Shown piece by piece: positions 15,255 through 21,543 of a stretch of DNA of 21,543 bases. The stretch is taken from NCBI GenBank assembly GCA_041309605.1, contig JBFYZH010000020.1:1-21543 (forward strand), written 5' to 3'. Under the pieces are notes generated by a model. The model saw only the letters and a list, made by a program, of their open reading frames with translations. It was not told where the DNA came from and did not search any database. The DNA is from JALOPX01 sp041309605. GTDB lineage: Bacteria > Krumholzibacteriota > Krumholzibacteriia > Krumholzibacteriales > Krumholzibacteriaceae. Made by a program: the position numbers and the translations under genes. Position 1 is the stretch's first letter; every line of letters begins with the position of its first letter.

Positions 15255-16877
15255 ATGGCGCGCATGACGGAAAAATTCGGCATGGCTGCGGCGCCCGCGG
15301 CGGCGTTCGCGCTTCTTGCGGCGGCGATCGCGGCGCTCGCGTTGTCGATCCCGGCGCCGGCGCGCGCCGCCCAGGGACGGACGGTTCCGGACAGAACCCT
15401 CGGCGTGGTCTATGCGGACGGGCGGCAGACGGAGAACGTTCCGCTCTACCGGCTGGAGAAGCCGAGCGAGGAGCTTTTCATTTCCGCCTTCGACCTCGCC
15501 CGCATCTTCAGGGCCACAAGGTACTGGAACCCGGGCACGAGAAAACTGATACTGAGGATAGACGAGGATCGTTTCCTGTTCACCCTGGACACGAGGGTGG
15601 TACTGGTCAACAACGAACCGATCCTCATGCGGATCCCCGTCAGGTATACGGACGGGCTCGTCATGATCCCGCTGGAATTCATATCCGGGATTCTCTCCGC
15701 CAGGACCGGAGGCAAGATCGACCTGGACGAAACGAGGCTCGTCATGACGATCGGCTCTCCGCAATACAACGTCACGGGCATAGAGTTCATGGACGAGGAA
15801 AACGGTTCCAGGGCGCTCATTTCGCTCACCGATGAGCTTCTTTACCATGCTGACAGCGAGACGCCGGGGCTTCTCCGGCTCAAGATATACGGGGGCAGGC
15901 TCAACGCGCTGAAAATATCGGCGACCCGGTGCAAGGGGCTTTTCAACAGGGTAAGGGCGGAGCAGGCCGAGCACGACTCGTATCTTTTTTTCGACGTGCA
16001 GAGGTCCGCGTCGCGCTTCAGGGTCGAATTCGTCGACGGGGACAGGGATGCAGGGCGTGAAGGACAGCTTGTCATCTTTCTCGAGAAGGGAGATCTGCCC
16101 GAGATACCCGAAGCCGATTACGCCGGAAGAAAGATGACCGAGATAATCGAAGAAGATTCCCGGCGGCCCGGGTTCGACCTCAGGAAAATCGCGATAGACG
16201 CCGGCCACGGCGGCGTCGACAACGGAAAGATCGGCGATTCGGGGATATTGGAAAAGGATGTCAATCTGGAGATAGCGTATCTTTTGAAAACAAGTTTCGA
16301 GGATGAATTCGGGGTCGAGGTCGTCATGACCCGCTCCGGCGACGAACTGATCCCCCTCGGCAGGCGGGCCGAGATAGCCAACTCCGCGGGGGCCGACATT
16401 TTCATAAGCATACACTGCAACGGCTGGTTCCATCCCGATGCCGGGGGTTTCGAGACCTTTTTCCTCGCCCAAGGGCGAAGCGAGTACGATGACCGGCTCG
16501 CAAGGGAGGAGAACGCCTCCCTGAAGTTCGAAAATCCGGATCTGAAGCCGGGCGAACTGGAAGATCTCGATTTCATACTCTGGGACATGGTCCAGAACGA
16601 GTTCATAAACGAAAGCAGCGCCCTGGCGGAGCTCGTTCAGCGGGAACTGAGCGAGGAGATTCCGATCAGGAACCGCGGAGTCAAGCAGGCGGGGTTCATG
16701 GTCCTCAAGGGACTCAAGATGCCCGCCATCCTCGTCGAGGTGGCCTTCCTTTCAAATCCCGAGGAGGAAGAGCTTCTGCAGGACCGTTCTTTCAAGGCCG
16801 GTGTTGTCGAGGGGATCGTGGAAGCCGTAAGGAAATTTCGTGGGACGCGTTCCGGCGCGTCTTCGAACGAGCGATGA
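15255..16877 (+). CDS. N-acetylmuramoyl-L-alanine amidase (AmiC-type, Amidase_3)
   Basis: The protein has 540 residues; ATG lies 8 nt after AAAGG. A long Ala-rich signal peptide ends near ARAAQ (about 39). Residues about 56-145 look like the stalk domain first seen in copper amine oxidases, and about 173-285 form a beta-rich AMIN-like region. Together they would bind peptidoglycan or other envelope partners. The Amidase_3 catalytic domain starts near 310. Zinc ligands are H318 (DAGHGG), E333 (LEKDVN) and H387 (SIHCN), and the catalytic glutamate is E495 (LVEVAFLSN), so it should be active. It cuts the amide bond between muramic acid and the stem peptide in the periplasm during cell division or wall turnover. 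The insert between H387 and E495 contains an acidic helix (ENPDLKPGELEDLD) that may have a blocking role, as in AmiB/AmiC. Confidence 0.93.
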   Translation: MARMTEKFGMAAAPAAAFALLAAAIAALALSIPAPARAAQGRTVPDRTLGVVYADGRQTENVPLYRLEKPSEELFISAFDLARIFRATRYWNPGTRKLILRIDEDRFLFTLDTRVVLVNNEPILMRIPVRYTDGLVMIPLEFISGILSARTGGKIDLDETRLVMTIGSPQYNVTGIEFMDEENGSRALISLTDELLYHADSETPGLLRLKIYGGRLNALKISATRCKGLFNRVRAEQAEHDSYLFFDVQRSASRFRVEFVDGDRDAGREGQLVIFLEKGDLPEIPEADYAGRKMTEIIEEDSRRPGFDLRKIAIDAGHGGVDNGKIGDSGILEKDVNLEIAYLLKTSFEDEFGVEVVMTRSGDELIPLGRRAEIANSAGADIFISIHCNGWFHPDAGGFETFFLAQGRSEYDDRLAREENASLKFENPDLKPGELEDLDFILWDMVQNEFINESSALAELVQRELSEEIPIRNRGVKQAGFMVLKGLKMPAILVEVAFLSNPEEEELLQDRSFKAGVVEGIVEAVRKFRGTRSGASSNER

Positions 16878-16895
16878 CGCGGGGCGCGCGAGGGA

Positions 16896-17459
16896 GTGAG
16901 AAAAACGGGAATCGGCAGAAAAATAATATTCATCCTGCTCGTTGTTGCCATCGTGGCGGTGATGGGTGTCCTCATATCGAGATGGGTCCGCCTGAGGGAG
17001 GAAAAACCTCCCGCCGAAGTGCAGAGCGTGCCCGAAGGGACCCGCAGCGCGACGCTGTTTTTCGCCAGCCGGCAAGCCGACGGCATGCTGTCGGAAACCA
17101 GGGAGATCGCGGTCGGGTACGACATCGAAAATCAGATCAAGGCCGTGCTTGCCGCGCTGATCGAGGGGCCCAGGAGCGGCGGCATGGTCTCGGCGATCCC
17201 CGCCGGGACGAAGGTCCTGCAGGTGTTCTGGGTCGAGGAGACGCAGATTCTTTATATCGATTTCAACGCGGTGCTCGTATCGAATCATCCCGGGGGAAGC
17301 ACCGGCGAATATTATACGATCAGCATGATCATGAAGACCATAGCCTCCAATTTTCCGCAGGTCAGGCAGCTCCAGTTCCTTGTCGAGGGTTATCCGGTCG
17401 AGACGATAGCGGGACATTACGACGTGAACAAACCGCTCGACATCATGACCTGGAAATGA
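16896..17459 (+). CDS. GerMN domain-containing membrane-anchored protein
   Basis: The protein has 187 residues. The start is GTG 16896; a stop in the same frame at 16875-16877 limits the choice, and the nearest G-rich site nearly touches the start codon, so the exact start is uncertain. Residues 9-27 form one transmembrane helix (IIFILLVVAIVAVMGVLIS), so it is a signal-anchor protein facing the periplasm. The GerMN domain, about 45-180, shows ATLFFASRQADGMLSETREI, then LAALIEGPRSGGMVSAIPAG and YIDFNAVLVSNHPGGSTGEY. GerM of Bacillus functions in sporulation and germination, but the domain is widespread in non-sporulating bacteria with a suspected cell-wall role. The position between an amidase and murI supports a wall function here. 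Confidence 0.88.
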   Translation: MRKTGIGRKIIFILLVVAIVAVMGVLISRWVRLREEKPPAEVQSVPEGTRSATLFFASRQADGMLSETREIAVGYDIENQIKAVLAALIEGPRSGGMVSAIPAGTKVLQVFWVEETQILYIDFNAVLVSNHPGGSTGEYYTISMIMKTIASNFPQVRQLQFLVEGYPVETIAGHYDVNKPLDIMTWK

Positions 17460-17559
17460 TCGCGGCGCGGGGAGCGAAGGCGTAAAGGGTGCGGGTGCCG
17501 CTTCGTCGCGGGGAGATGGCTGCGCCGCATGATCGGCGAAGGGAGTCCGGCCGGCCGGA

Positions 17560-18366
17560 ATGACTGAAAAAAGGCGAAAAGCGATCGGTGTCTTCGATTC
17601 GGGCGTCGGCGGGCTGACGGTGGTCGGCGAGTTGACGAACCGTCTTCCCGGCGAGAATATCGTGTATTTCGGGGATACGGCGAGGGTCCCGTACGGAACG
17701 AAAAGCCCCGAGACGGTCCTGCGTTTCTCCAGGGAGAACCTCGCCTTCCTCAAGGGGAAAAACGTAAAGATCATCGTCATAGCCTGTAACACCGCCTCCT
17801 CGGTCGCTCTTCCCAGGCTCAATGGCGAGGAGGATATCCCCCTTGTGGGGGTGCTTCTGCCCGGAGCGAGGGCCGCCGCGAGGGCCAGCAGGAACAGGAA
17901 GGTGTCCGTCATCGGAACCCCCGCGACCATCAGGTCAAGGGCTTACGAGACCGCTCTGCGCGAAATTGACCCGGGGCTCGAGATAAGGTCCAACCCGTGC
18001 CCGTTGTTCGTTTCGCTCGCCGAGGAGGGATGGCTCGACGACGAGGTCACCGAGATGGTGGCCCGCAGGTACCTCGATCCACTCGCCGGGTTCGGAGCCG
18101 ACACGCTTGTGCTGGGGTGCACGCACTATCCCCTTCTCAAGCCCGTGATTTCGAGAGTGGTGGGGGCGGATGTCACCCTGGTCGATTCGGCTTCGGAGAC
18201 GGCCCTCGAGGTCGAAGAAATACTGGGTAGAGACGGTCTTGCCTGCGGCCGCCGCGACGGCGGAAAATTCGAATGTTACGTCAGCGATAATCCGTACCTC
18301 TTCAAGGAGGTCGGCGAAAGGTTCCTTGGAAGACCGATAAACAAGGTGGAACATGTCCGGTGGTGA
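17560..18366 (+). CDS. murI: Glutamate racemase
   Basis: The protein has 268 residues, normal for the family. It converts L- to D-glutamate for peptidoglycan stem peptides in the cytoplasm. D13 in GVFDSGVGGLTV assists catalysis. The two catalytic cysteines are present as C76 (ACNTAS) and C187 (LGCTHYPLL). Phosphate- and substrate-loop residues YFGDTARVPYGTKS are intact. The ATG has a GAAGGGAG site about 14 nt upstream, which is rather far. The stop overlaps the first possible start of rph. The neighbours (amidase, GerMN protein) are also wall-related, and the order gerM, rph, rdgB near a racemase resembles the Bacillus racE-gerM-rph region. Confidence 0.97.
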   Translation: MTEKRRKAIGVFDSGVGGLTVVGELTNRLPGENIVYFGDTARVPYGTKSPETVLRFSRENLAFLKGKNVKIIVIACNTASSVALPRLNGEEDIPLVGVLLPGARAAARASRNRKVSVIGTPATIRSRAYETALREIDPGLEIRSNPCPLFVSLAEEGWLDDEVTEMVARRYLDPLAGFGADTLVLGCTHYPLLKPVISRVVGADVTLVDSASETALEVEEILGRDGLACGRRDGGKFECYVSDNPYLFKEVGERFLGRPINKVEHVRW

Positions 18367-18392
18367 ATGAATCGGAAAGGTGCCGGTCCGTG

Positions 18393-19112
18393 ATGATTGA
18401 GAAGACACGAAGAAAGAATACCGAACTGCGGAAGATAAGCATAAAGCGCAACTATATCAAGGGCGCGCCCGGATCGGTGCTGTTCGGGATGGGGGATACG
18501 CGGGTCATATGCACGGCGACGATCGAAGAGGGGGTGCCTCCCTTCCTGCGGGGAAAGGGGAGGGGCTGGATCACGGCGGAGTACGGCATGCTTCCCCGCT
18601 CGGGCAGGCAGAGGATCCCCCGCGAATCGGCGAAGGGCAGGGTCAACGGAAGGACTCAGGAGATACAGCGCCTTATCGGGCGTTCTCTGCGCTCGGCCGT
18701 CGATATGGAGGCGCTCGGAGAAAGGACGATCGTGGTCGATTGCGACGTCCTCGAGGCCGACGGAGGGACCCGCACCGCCTCGATCAACGGAGGATTCATG
18801 GCCCTGGCGGGCGCCCTGCGCGCGCAGAAGCTCGACAAGACGGCGCTGAAAGGGATCGTCGCCGCGGTGAGCGTGGGAATATCGGGCGGCAGGGTCGTTC
18901 TCGACCTGGATTACGAATCGGATTCCTCCGCCGACGTCGACATGAATGTCGTCATGGACGACGGCGGCAGGTTCATCGAAATACAGGGTACGGCCGAGAA
19001 AGAGGCGTTCGACCGCGGGCAGTTGGAGAGGATGCTCGCCGTCGCGGCTTCGGGCATAAGGCGGATAATGGAAATACAGAAGAAAGGTCTTCGTTGGAAA
19101 AGCAACGGATAG
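18393..19112 (+). CDS. rph: Ribonuclease PH
   Basis: I choose ATG 18393 (239 residues, family-typical). Homologues start just before ELRKISIKRNYIKGAPGSVL, and the GTG at 18360 would add 11 unlikely residues and overlap murI. AAAGG at 18376-18380 can serve as ribosome site. It is a phosphorolytic 3'-to-5' exonuclease that trims tRNA 3' ends. Visible landmarks are GDTRVICTA, the phosphate-binding NGRTQEIQRLIGRSLR (R87), CDVLEADGGTRTASINGG, and the metal-binding acidic pair D181/D183 in SADVDMN. The protein forms a hexameric ring in known cases. The end overlaps the start of the next gene by 19 nt, so translation is probably coupled. Confidence 0.96.
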   Translation: MIEKTRRKNTELRKISIKRNYIKGAPGSVLFGMGDTRVICTATIEEGVPPFLRGKGRGWITAEYGMLPRSGRQRIPRESAKGRVNGRTQEIQRLIGRSLRSAVDMEALGERTIVVDCDVLEADGGTRTASINGGFMALAGALRAQKLDKTALKGIVAAVSVGISGGRVVLDLDYESDSSADVDMNVVMDDGGRFIEIQGTAEKEAFDRGQLERMLAVAASGIRRIMEIQKKGLRWKSNG

Positions 19113-19717
19113 TCGTCGCCACGCGCAACAGGGGAAAGATGGACGAGATCGTTTCGATCCTTTCGGGAGAGGGGATCGAGCTGGTCTCTCTCGACGGTTT
19201 TCCGCGCTTTCCCGAGCCGGAAGAGACGGGGACCACCTTCGTAGAAAACGCGATGATCAAGGCTAAAGCGGCCTTCGAGGCCACGGGCCTGCCGTCGCTG
19301 GCGGACGATTCCGGCATCGTGGTGGACGCTCTCGGGGGAGAACCCGGCGTACTCTCGGCGAGATACGGAGGCGCCGGTCTGACCGACGCGCAGAGATGCT
19401 GGGTTCTTCTCAAGGCGATAGAGAAGGTACCCGCGCCGGAAAGGACCGCGAGGTTCATGTGCGTGATGGTCCTCTTTCCGGATCCCCGCGATCCGCTCAA
19501 GGCTCTTGTCACGGAGGGAGTGCTGGATGGCGAGATAGCTTCCGGGCCCTCGGGTGAAAACGGGTTCGGATACGACCCCGTCTTTTTCGTGCCGGAAAAG
19601 GGGAAGACCGTCGCCATGATGGAAAGAGGGGAGAAGAACGCGATAAGCCACCGTTACAGGGCGCTCGTCGAGATGAAGGGGCTCCTCTGCGGATGGCGGG
19701 AGGATTTGGATGAATAA
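19094..19717 (+). CDS. rdgB: XTP/dITP diphosphatase (RdgB/HAM1 family)
   Basis: The start is inferred as TTG 19094 (207 residues). It has AGAAAGG 6 nt upstream and places the family's opening VVATRNRGKMDEI at the N-terminus; no ATG is available there. It lies inside the end of rph. The enzyme removes non-canonical purine nucleotides (ITP, XTP and deoxy forms) by cutting off pyrophosphate. Conserved elements are TRNRGK, ETGTTFVENAMIKAKAA, LADDSGIVVDALGGEPGVLS (D71/D72 catalytic region), GFGYDPVFF and the C-terminal NAISHRYRA. The pairing with rph is common in bacteria. Confidence 0.95.
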   Translation: MEKQRIVVATRNRGKMDEIVSILSGEGIELVSLDGFPRFPEPEETGTTFVENAMIKAKAAFEATGLPSLADDSGIVVDALGGEPGVLSARYGGAGLTDAQRCWVLLKAIEKVPAPERTARFMCVMVLFPDPRDPLKALVTEGVLDGEIASGPSGENGFGYDPVFFVPEKGKTVAMMERGEKNAISHRYRALVEMKGLLCGWREDLDE

Positions 19718-19925
19718 ACCGGGCTCCGTTCCTGTATACTCTCTGATCGATATGACCGGCGTGAATATATGCGCCGCGGCGCCGGCAGCGATTGAAGTGC
19801 CGGTATTCGGCACGGCGCCGTTTGCGCTCGAAGTGCCGGCATGCGCCGGGGCGCGGGCGGCGCTCGCTGAAAGGGGCTATCCACCAGTCAAGGAGGCTCG
19901 AGATTGCTTTCAATTGAAAACGTGA
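19710..19925 (+). CDS. Candidate small protein between rdgB and the ABC transporter
   Basis: The frame encodes 71 residues. ATG 19710 overlaps the rdgB stop region and has GGGAGG 6 nt upstream; the frame ends 22 nt inside the ABC gene. That layout would suit translational coupling. The product is Ala/Pro-rich with two related segments, IEVPVFGTAPFA and LEVPACAGARAA, encoded by an imperfect 36-bp tandem repeat (19794-19829 and 19830-19865, 27 of 36 positions equal by eye). I recognise no family, signal peptide or membrane helix. It may equally be a non-coding spacer that happens to be open. Confidence 0.22.
   Translation: MNKPGSVPVYSLIDMTGVNICAAAPAAIEVPVFGTAPFALEVPACAGARAALAERGYPPVKEARDCFQLKT
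19794..19865 (+). repeat. Imperfect 36-bp tandem repeat
   Basis: Two adjacent 36-bp units both begin GAAGTGCCGG and both end GCGCTC, with divergent middles. The first contains the hairpin GTGCCG-GTATT-CGGCAC. The repeat lies in the 186-nt gap upstream of the ABC transporter gene. A TATACT -10-like box at 19735-19740 has no matching -35. Confidence 0.5.
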
Positions 19926-20830
19926 CCAAACGATATGACGGGCATACGGCCGTGGACGATCTTTCGCTCGTCATCGAACCGGGCGGCGTCTTCGGTCTTC
20001 TCGGACCGAACGGGGCGGGGAAGACGACGTTAATCAGGATGGTGATGAACATCATCCAGCCCGACGAGGGAAGAATAAACCTCTTCGGCCGGCCGCTCAG
20101 CGAAAAGGCGAAGGAAAAGATCGGGTACCTTCCCGAAGAGAGAGGGATGTACAGGAAGATGAAGATCCTCGACCATCTCGTCTTCCTCGGGGAGATCAAG
20201 GGGATATCAGCTGCGACCGCCCTGGAGAGGTCGAGGAAATGGCTGAAGAAGGTCGAGCTCGACGACTGGCGGGATAAAACGGTCGAGTCGCTGTCGAAGG
20301 GGATGCAGCAGAAGATACAGTTCATATCGACGGTGCTTCACGAGCCGCAGCTCGTTATACTCGACGAGCCGTTCTCCGGTCTCGACCCGATAAACACCGA
20401 GATGCTCAAGGATATAATAATAGAGATGAAGAACCAGGGCAGGACGGTGGTCCTTTCGACGCACCTGATGGACCAGGTGGAAAAACTGTGCGGCAGGATA
20501 TGCCTTATAAACAAGGGTAAAAAGATCCTCGAGGGCGGCCTCGCGGACATCAAGATGCAGATGAGCAAAAACGTCGTGTCGATAAGGTTCTCGGGGGACC
20601 GCAGGCTCCTGGAGACCTGGCCCGAAGTGGAGAAGATCGTCGATTTCGGACAGGACCTTTCGATCACTCTGAAGGACGGGGCCGATCCGAACGGGATTCT
20701 CCGCCACGCGCTGGACAACGGGAGAGTGGACAGGTTCGAGATCGGAGAGATGTCGCTTCACGATATTTTCATCGCGAAGGTGAAGGAGAAGGGGGGCGAG
20801 ATCGATGAAGAAAATGTTTACCGTGGTTAA
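19904..20830 (+). CDS. ABC transporter ATP-binding protein, NatA/YhaQ type with DUF4162-like tail
   Basis: The protein has 308 residues. The start is TTG with AAGGAGG 7 nt upstream, so the rare start codon is well supported. The nucleotide-binding domain has Walker A GPNGAGKT (34-41), a Q-loop region YLPEERGMYRKM, signature LSKGMQQK in place of LSGGQ, Walker B with D-loop VILDEPFSGLDP, and H-loop STHLM. LSKGMQQK together with EERGMYRKM is typical of the COG4152 (YhaQ/NatA-like) group. Residues about 220-300 resemble the DUF4162 tail of that group. With the next gene it would form an exporter; sodium or drug extrusion is known for some relatives, but the substrate here is unknown. The stop lies 26 nt inside the permease gene. 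Confidence 0.93.
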   Translation: MLSIENVTKRYDGHTAVDDLSLVIEPGGVFGLLGPNGAGKTTLIRMVMNIIQPDEGRINLFGRPLSEKAKEKIGYLPEERGMYRKMKILDHLVFLGEIKGISAATALERSRKWLKKVELDDWRDKTVESLSKGMQQKIQFISTVLHEPQLVILDEPFSGLDPINTEMLKDIIIEMKNQGRTVVLSTHLMDQVEKLCGRICLINKGKKILEGGLADIKMQMSKNVVSIRFSGDRRLLETWPEVEKIVDFGQDLSITLKDGADPNGILRHALDNGRVDRFEIGEMSLHDIFIAKVKEKGGEIDEENVYRG

Positions 20831-21543
20831 AAGGGAATATCTCGAGAGGGTGAAAAAGAAAAGCTTCGTCATCGGAACGGTCCTCGGCCCCGCGCTCATG
20901 GCCCTGCTGATCTTCGCTCCGATGCTGTTCATGAAATACACGCCGGAAACCCAGACGAGGATAGCTGTGATCGACATGACGGGCATGGATGTCTACGGAA
21001 GGCTCAGCGAGACCCTCGTCGACACTCTCGACGATGGAACGGCGAAATACGACCTGAGAAAGATCGACATGTCCGGAGGCGATCTCGCCGCCACGAAAAA
21101 CTCGCTCAATTACGAGATCGAGAGCGACGTGCTGGACGGGTACATCGTCCTGCCCGAGGATATCGTCTCGAAGAGCGAGGCGACATTCTACGGAAAGCGC
21201 CTCGGGAACCTGAAGACGATGGACAGGTTCGAGAGCATCCTCGAAAACACAATCATAGGCCTCAGGCTCGAAGCCGAGGGGCTCGACGACGCGTCGGTGG
21301 AGAAACTCGTCAAGGGTATAAAGATCAATACGGTTCAGATCAAGGAAGGGAAGGAGAAGGGCAGCAAGGGATTCGATTCGATGTTCATGTCGAGCTTCAT
21401 GTTCGTCATGATGCTTTACATGACGATCCTGATGTGGGGCATCGCCGTTCAGCGAAGCATCATCGAGGAAAAGAACAACAGGGTGATCGAGGTGATGCTC
21501 TCGTCGCTGAGGCCGATTGACCTTCTGGCCGGCAAGGTGCTCG
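20805..21543 (+). CDS. ABC-2 type permease, NatB/YhaP-like (3' partial)
   Basis: ATG 20805 follows a G-rich site (GGGGGG, about 8 nt upstream) and overlaps the ATPase gene. The visible 246 residues start MKKMFTVVKREYLERVKKKS, the usual cytoplasmic lead of this family. A first transmembrane helix follows (about 25-44, TVLGPALMALLIFAPMLFM), then a large extracytoplasmic domain (about 45-190) and a second helix (about 193-215, SSFMFVMMLYMTILMWGIAV). The loop RSIIEEKNNRVIEVMLSSLR is the conserved coupling segment of ABC-2 permeases (family mark EEK..R..E.L). The gene runs off the window, so the remaining helices are not seen. It is the membrane partner of the preceding ATPase. Confidence 0.92.
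   Translation, partial: MKKMFTVVKREYLERVKKKSFVIGTVLGPALMALLIFAPMLFMKYTPETQTRIAVIDMTGMDVYGRLSETLVDTLDDGTAKYDLRKIDMSGGDLAATKNSLNYEIESDVLDGYIVLPEDIVSKSEATFYGKRLGNLKTMDRFESILENTIIGLRLEAEGLDDASVEKLVKGIKINTVQIKEGKEKGSKGFDSMFMSSFMFVMMLYMTILMWGIAVQRSIIEEKNNRVIEVMLSSLRPIDLLAGKVL

Noticed and set aside
14889..16472. Minus-strand open frame of 527 codons opposite smpB and the amidase gene
   Set aside because: It crosses two clearly real genes and has no recognisable domain.
16752..17930. Minus-strand open frame of 392 codons across the amidase, GerMN and murI genes
   Set aside because: It spans three real genes on the other strand, and its translation is low in family-like patterns.
1..21543. CRISPR arrays, insertion sequences, prophage genes or attachment sites
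   Set aside because: No regularly spaced repeats, transposase or phage proteins were seen. The tRNA-Leu has no integrase gene or repeated 3' end beside it.

Overview
The window is one stretch of a GC-rich bacterial chromosome. It carries 17 protein genes that I regard as real (two are cut by the window ends), one tRNA, one weak candidate small gene and several regulatory regions. Two neighbouring surface proteins end in the PNPFNP-type C-terminal domain (FlgD-like Ig fold / type IX-style sorting signal). There are also two lipoproteins of the LpoB / COG3014 type and periplasmic M16 proteases. This points to a diderm of the wider FCB group or a related candidate phylum (Krumholzibacteria, Eisenbacteria, Latescibacteria or Zixibacteria would all fit). 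The lineage is an inference; there is no rRNA here to settle it.

Layout. (1) 1-3371: two secreted proteins with C-terminal sorting domains, the second a seven-repeat beta-propeller. (2) 3635-4519, minus strand: an HDOD-domain signalling protein. (3) 4520-4847: a divergent control region with a good sigma70-type promoter, an 11-bp direct repeat, two inverted repeats and a leader with three tandem hairpins. (4) 4848-9250: a large two-ATPase-domain activase of the BcrAD/BadFG/HgdC type, overlapped in the -1 frame by a 2-hydroxyacyl-CoA-dehydratase-like partner. In many bacteria these two are one polypeptide. No substrate-specific enzyme is nearby, so the reaction is unknown. (5) 9360-12175: an M16 metalloprotease pair, the first with the zinc motif, the second without it. 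(6) 12311-12394, minus strand: tRNA-Leu(CAG) with its own promoter. (7) 12723-14613: an LpoB-like lipoprotein and a COG3014-like repeat lipoprotein. (8) 14790-19717: smpB, an AmiC-type amidase, a GerMN-domain protein, murI, rph and a RdgB/HAM1 pyrophosphatase, all collinear and closely packed, joining ribosome rescue, cell-wall, RNA and nucleotide housekeeping. (9) 19904-21543: a NatA/NatB (YhaQ/YhaP)-type ABC exporter whose permease runs off the end.

The most unusual part is the activase/dehydratase-like pair with its structured control region: an ATP-driven low-potential electron-transfer module without a recognisable substrate partner. I see no CRISPR array, prophage, insertion sequence or defence island.
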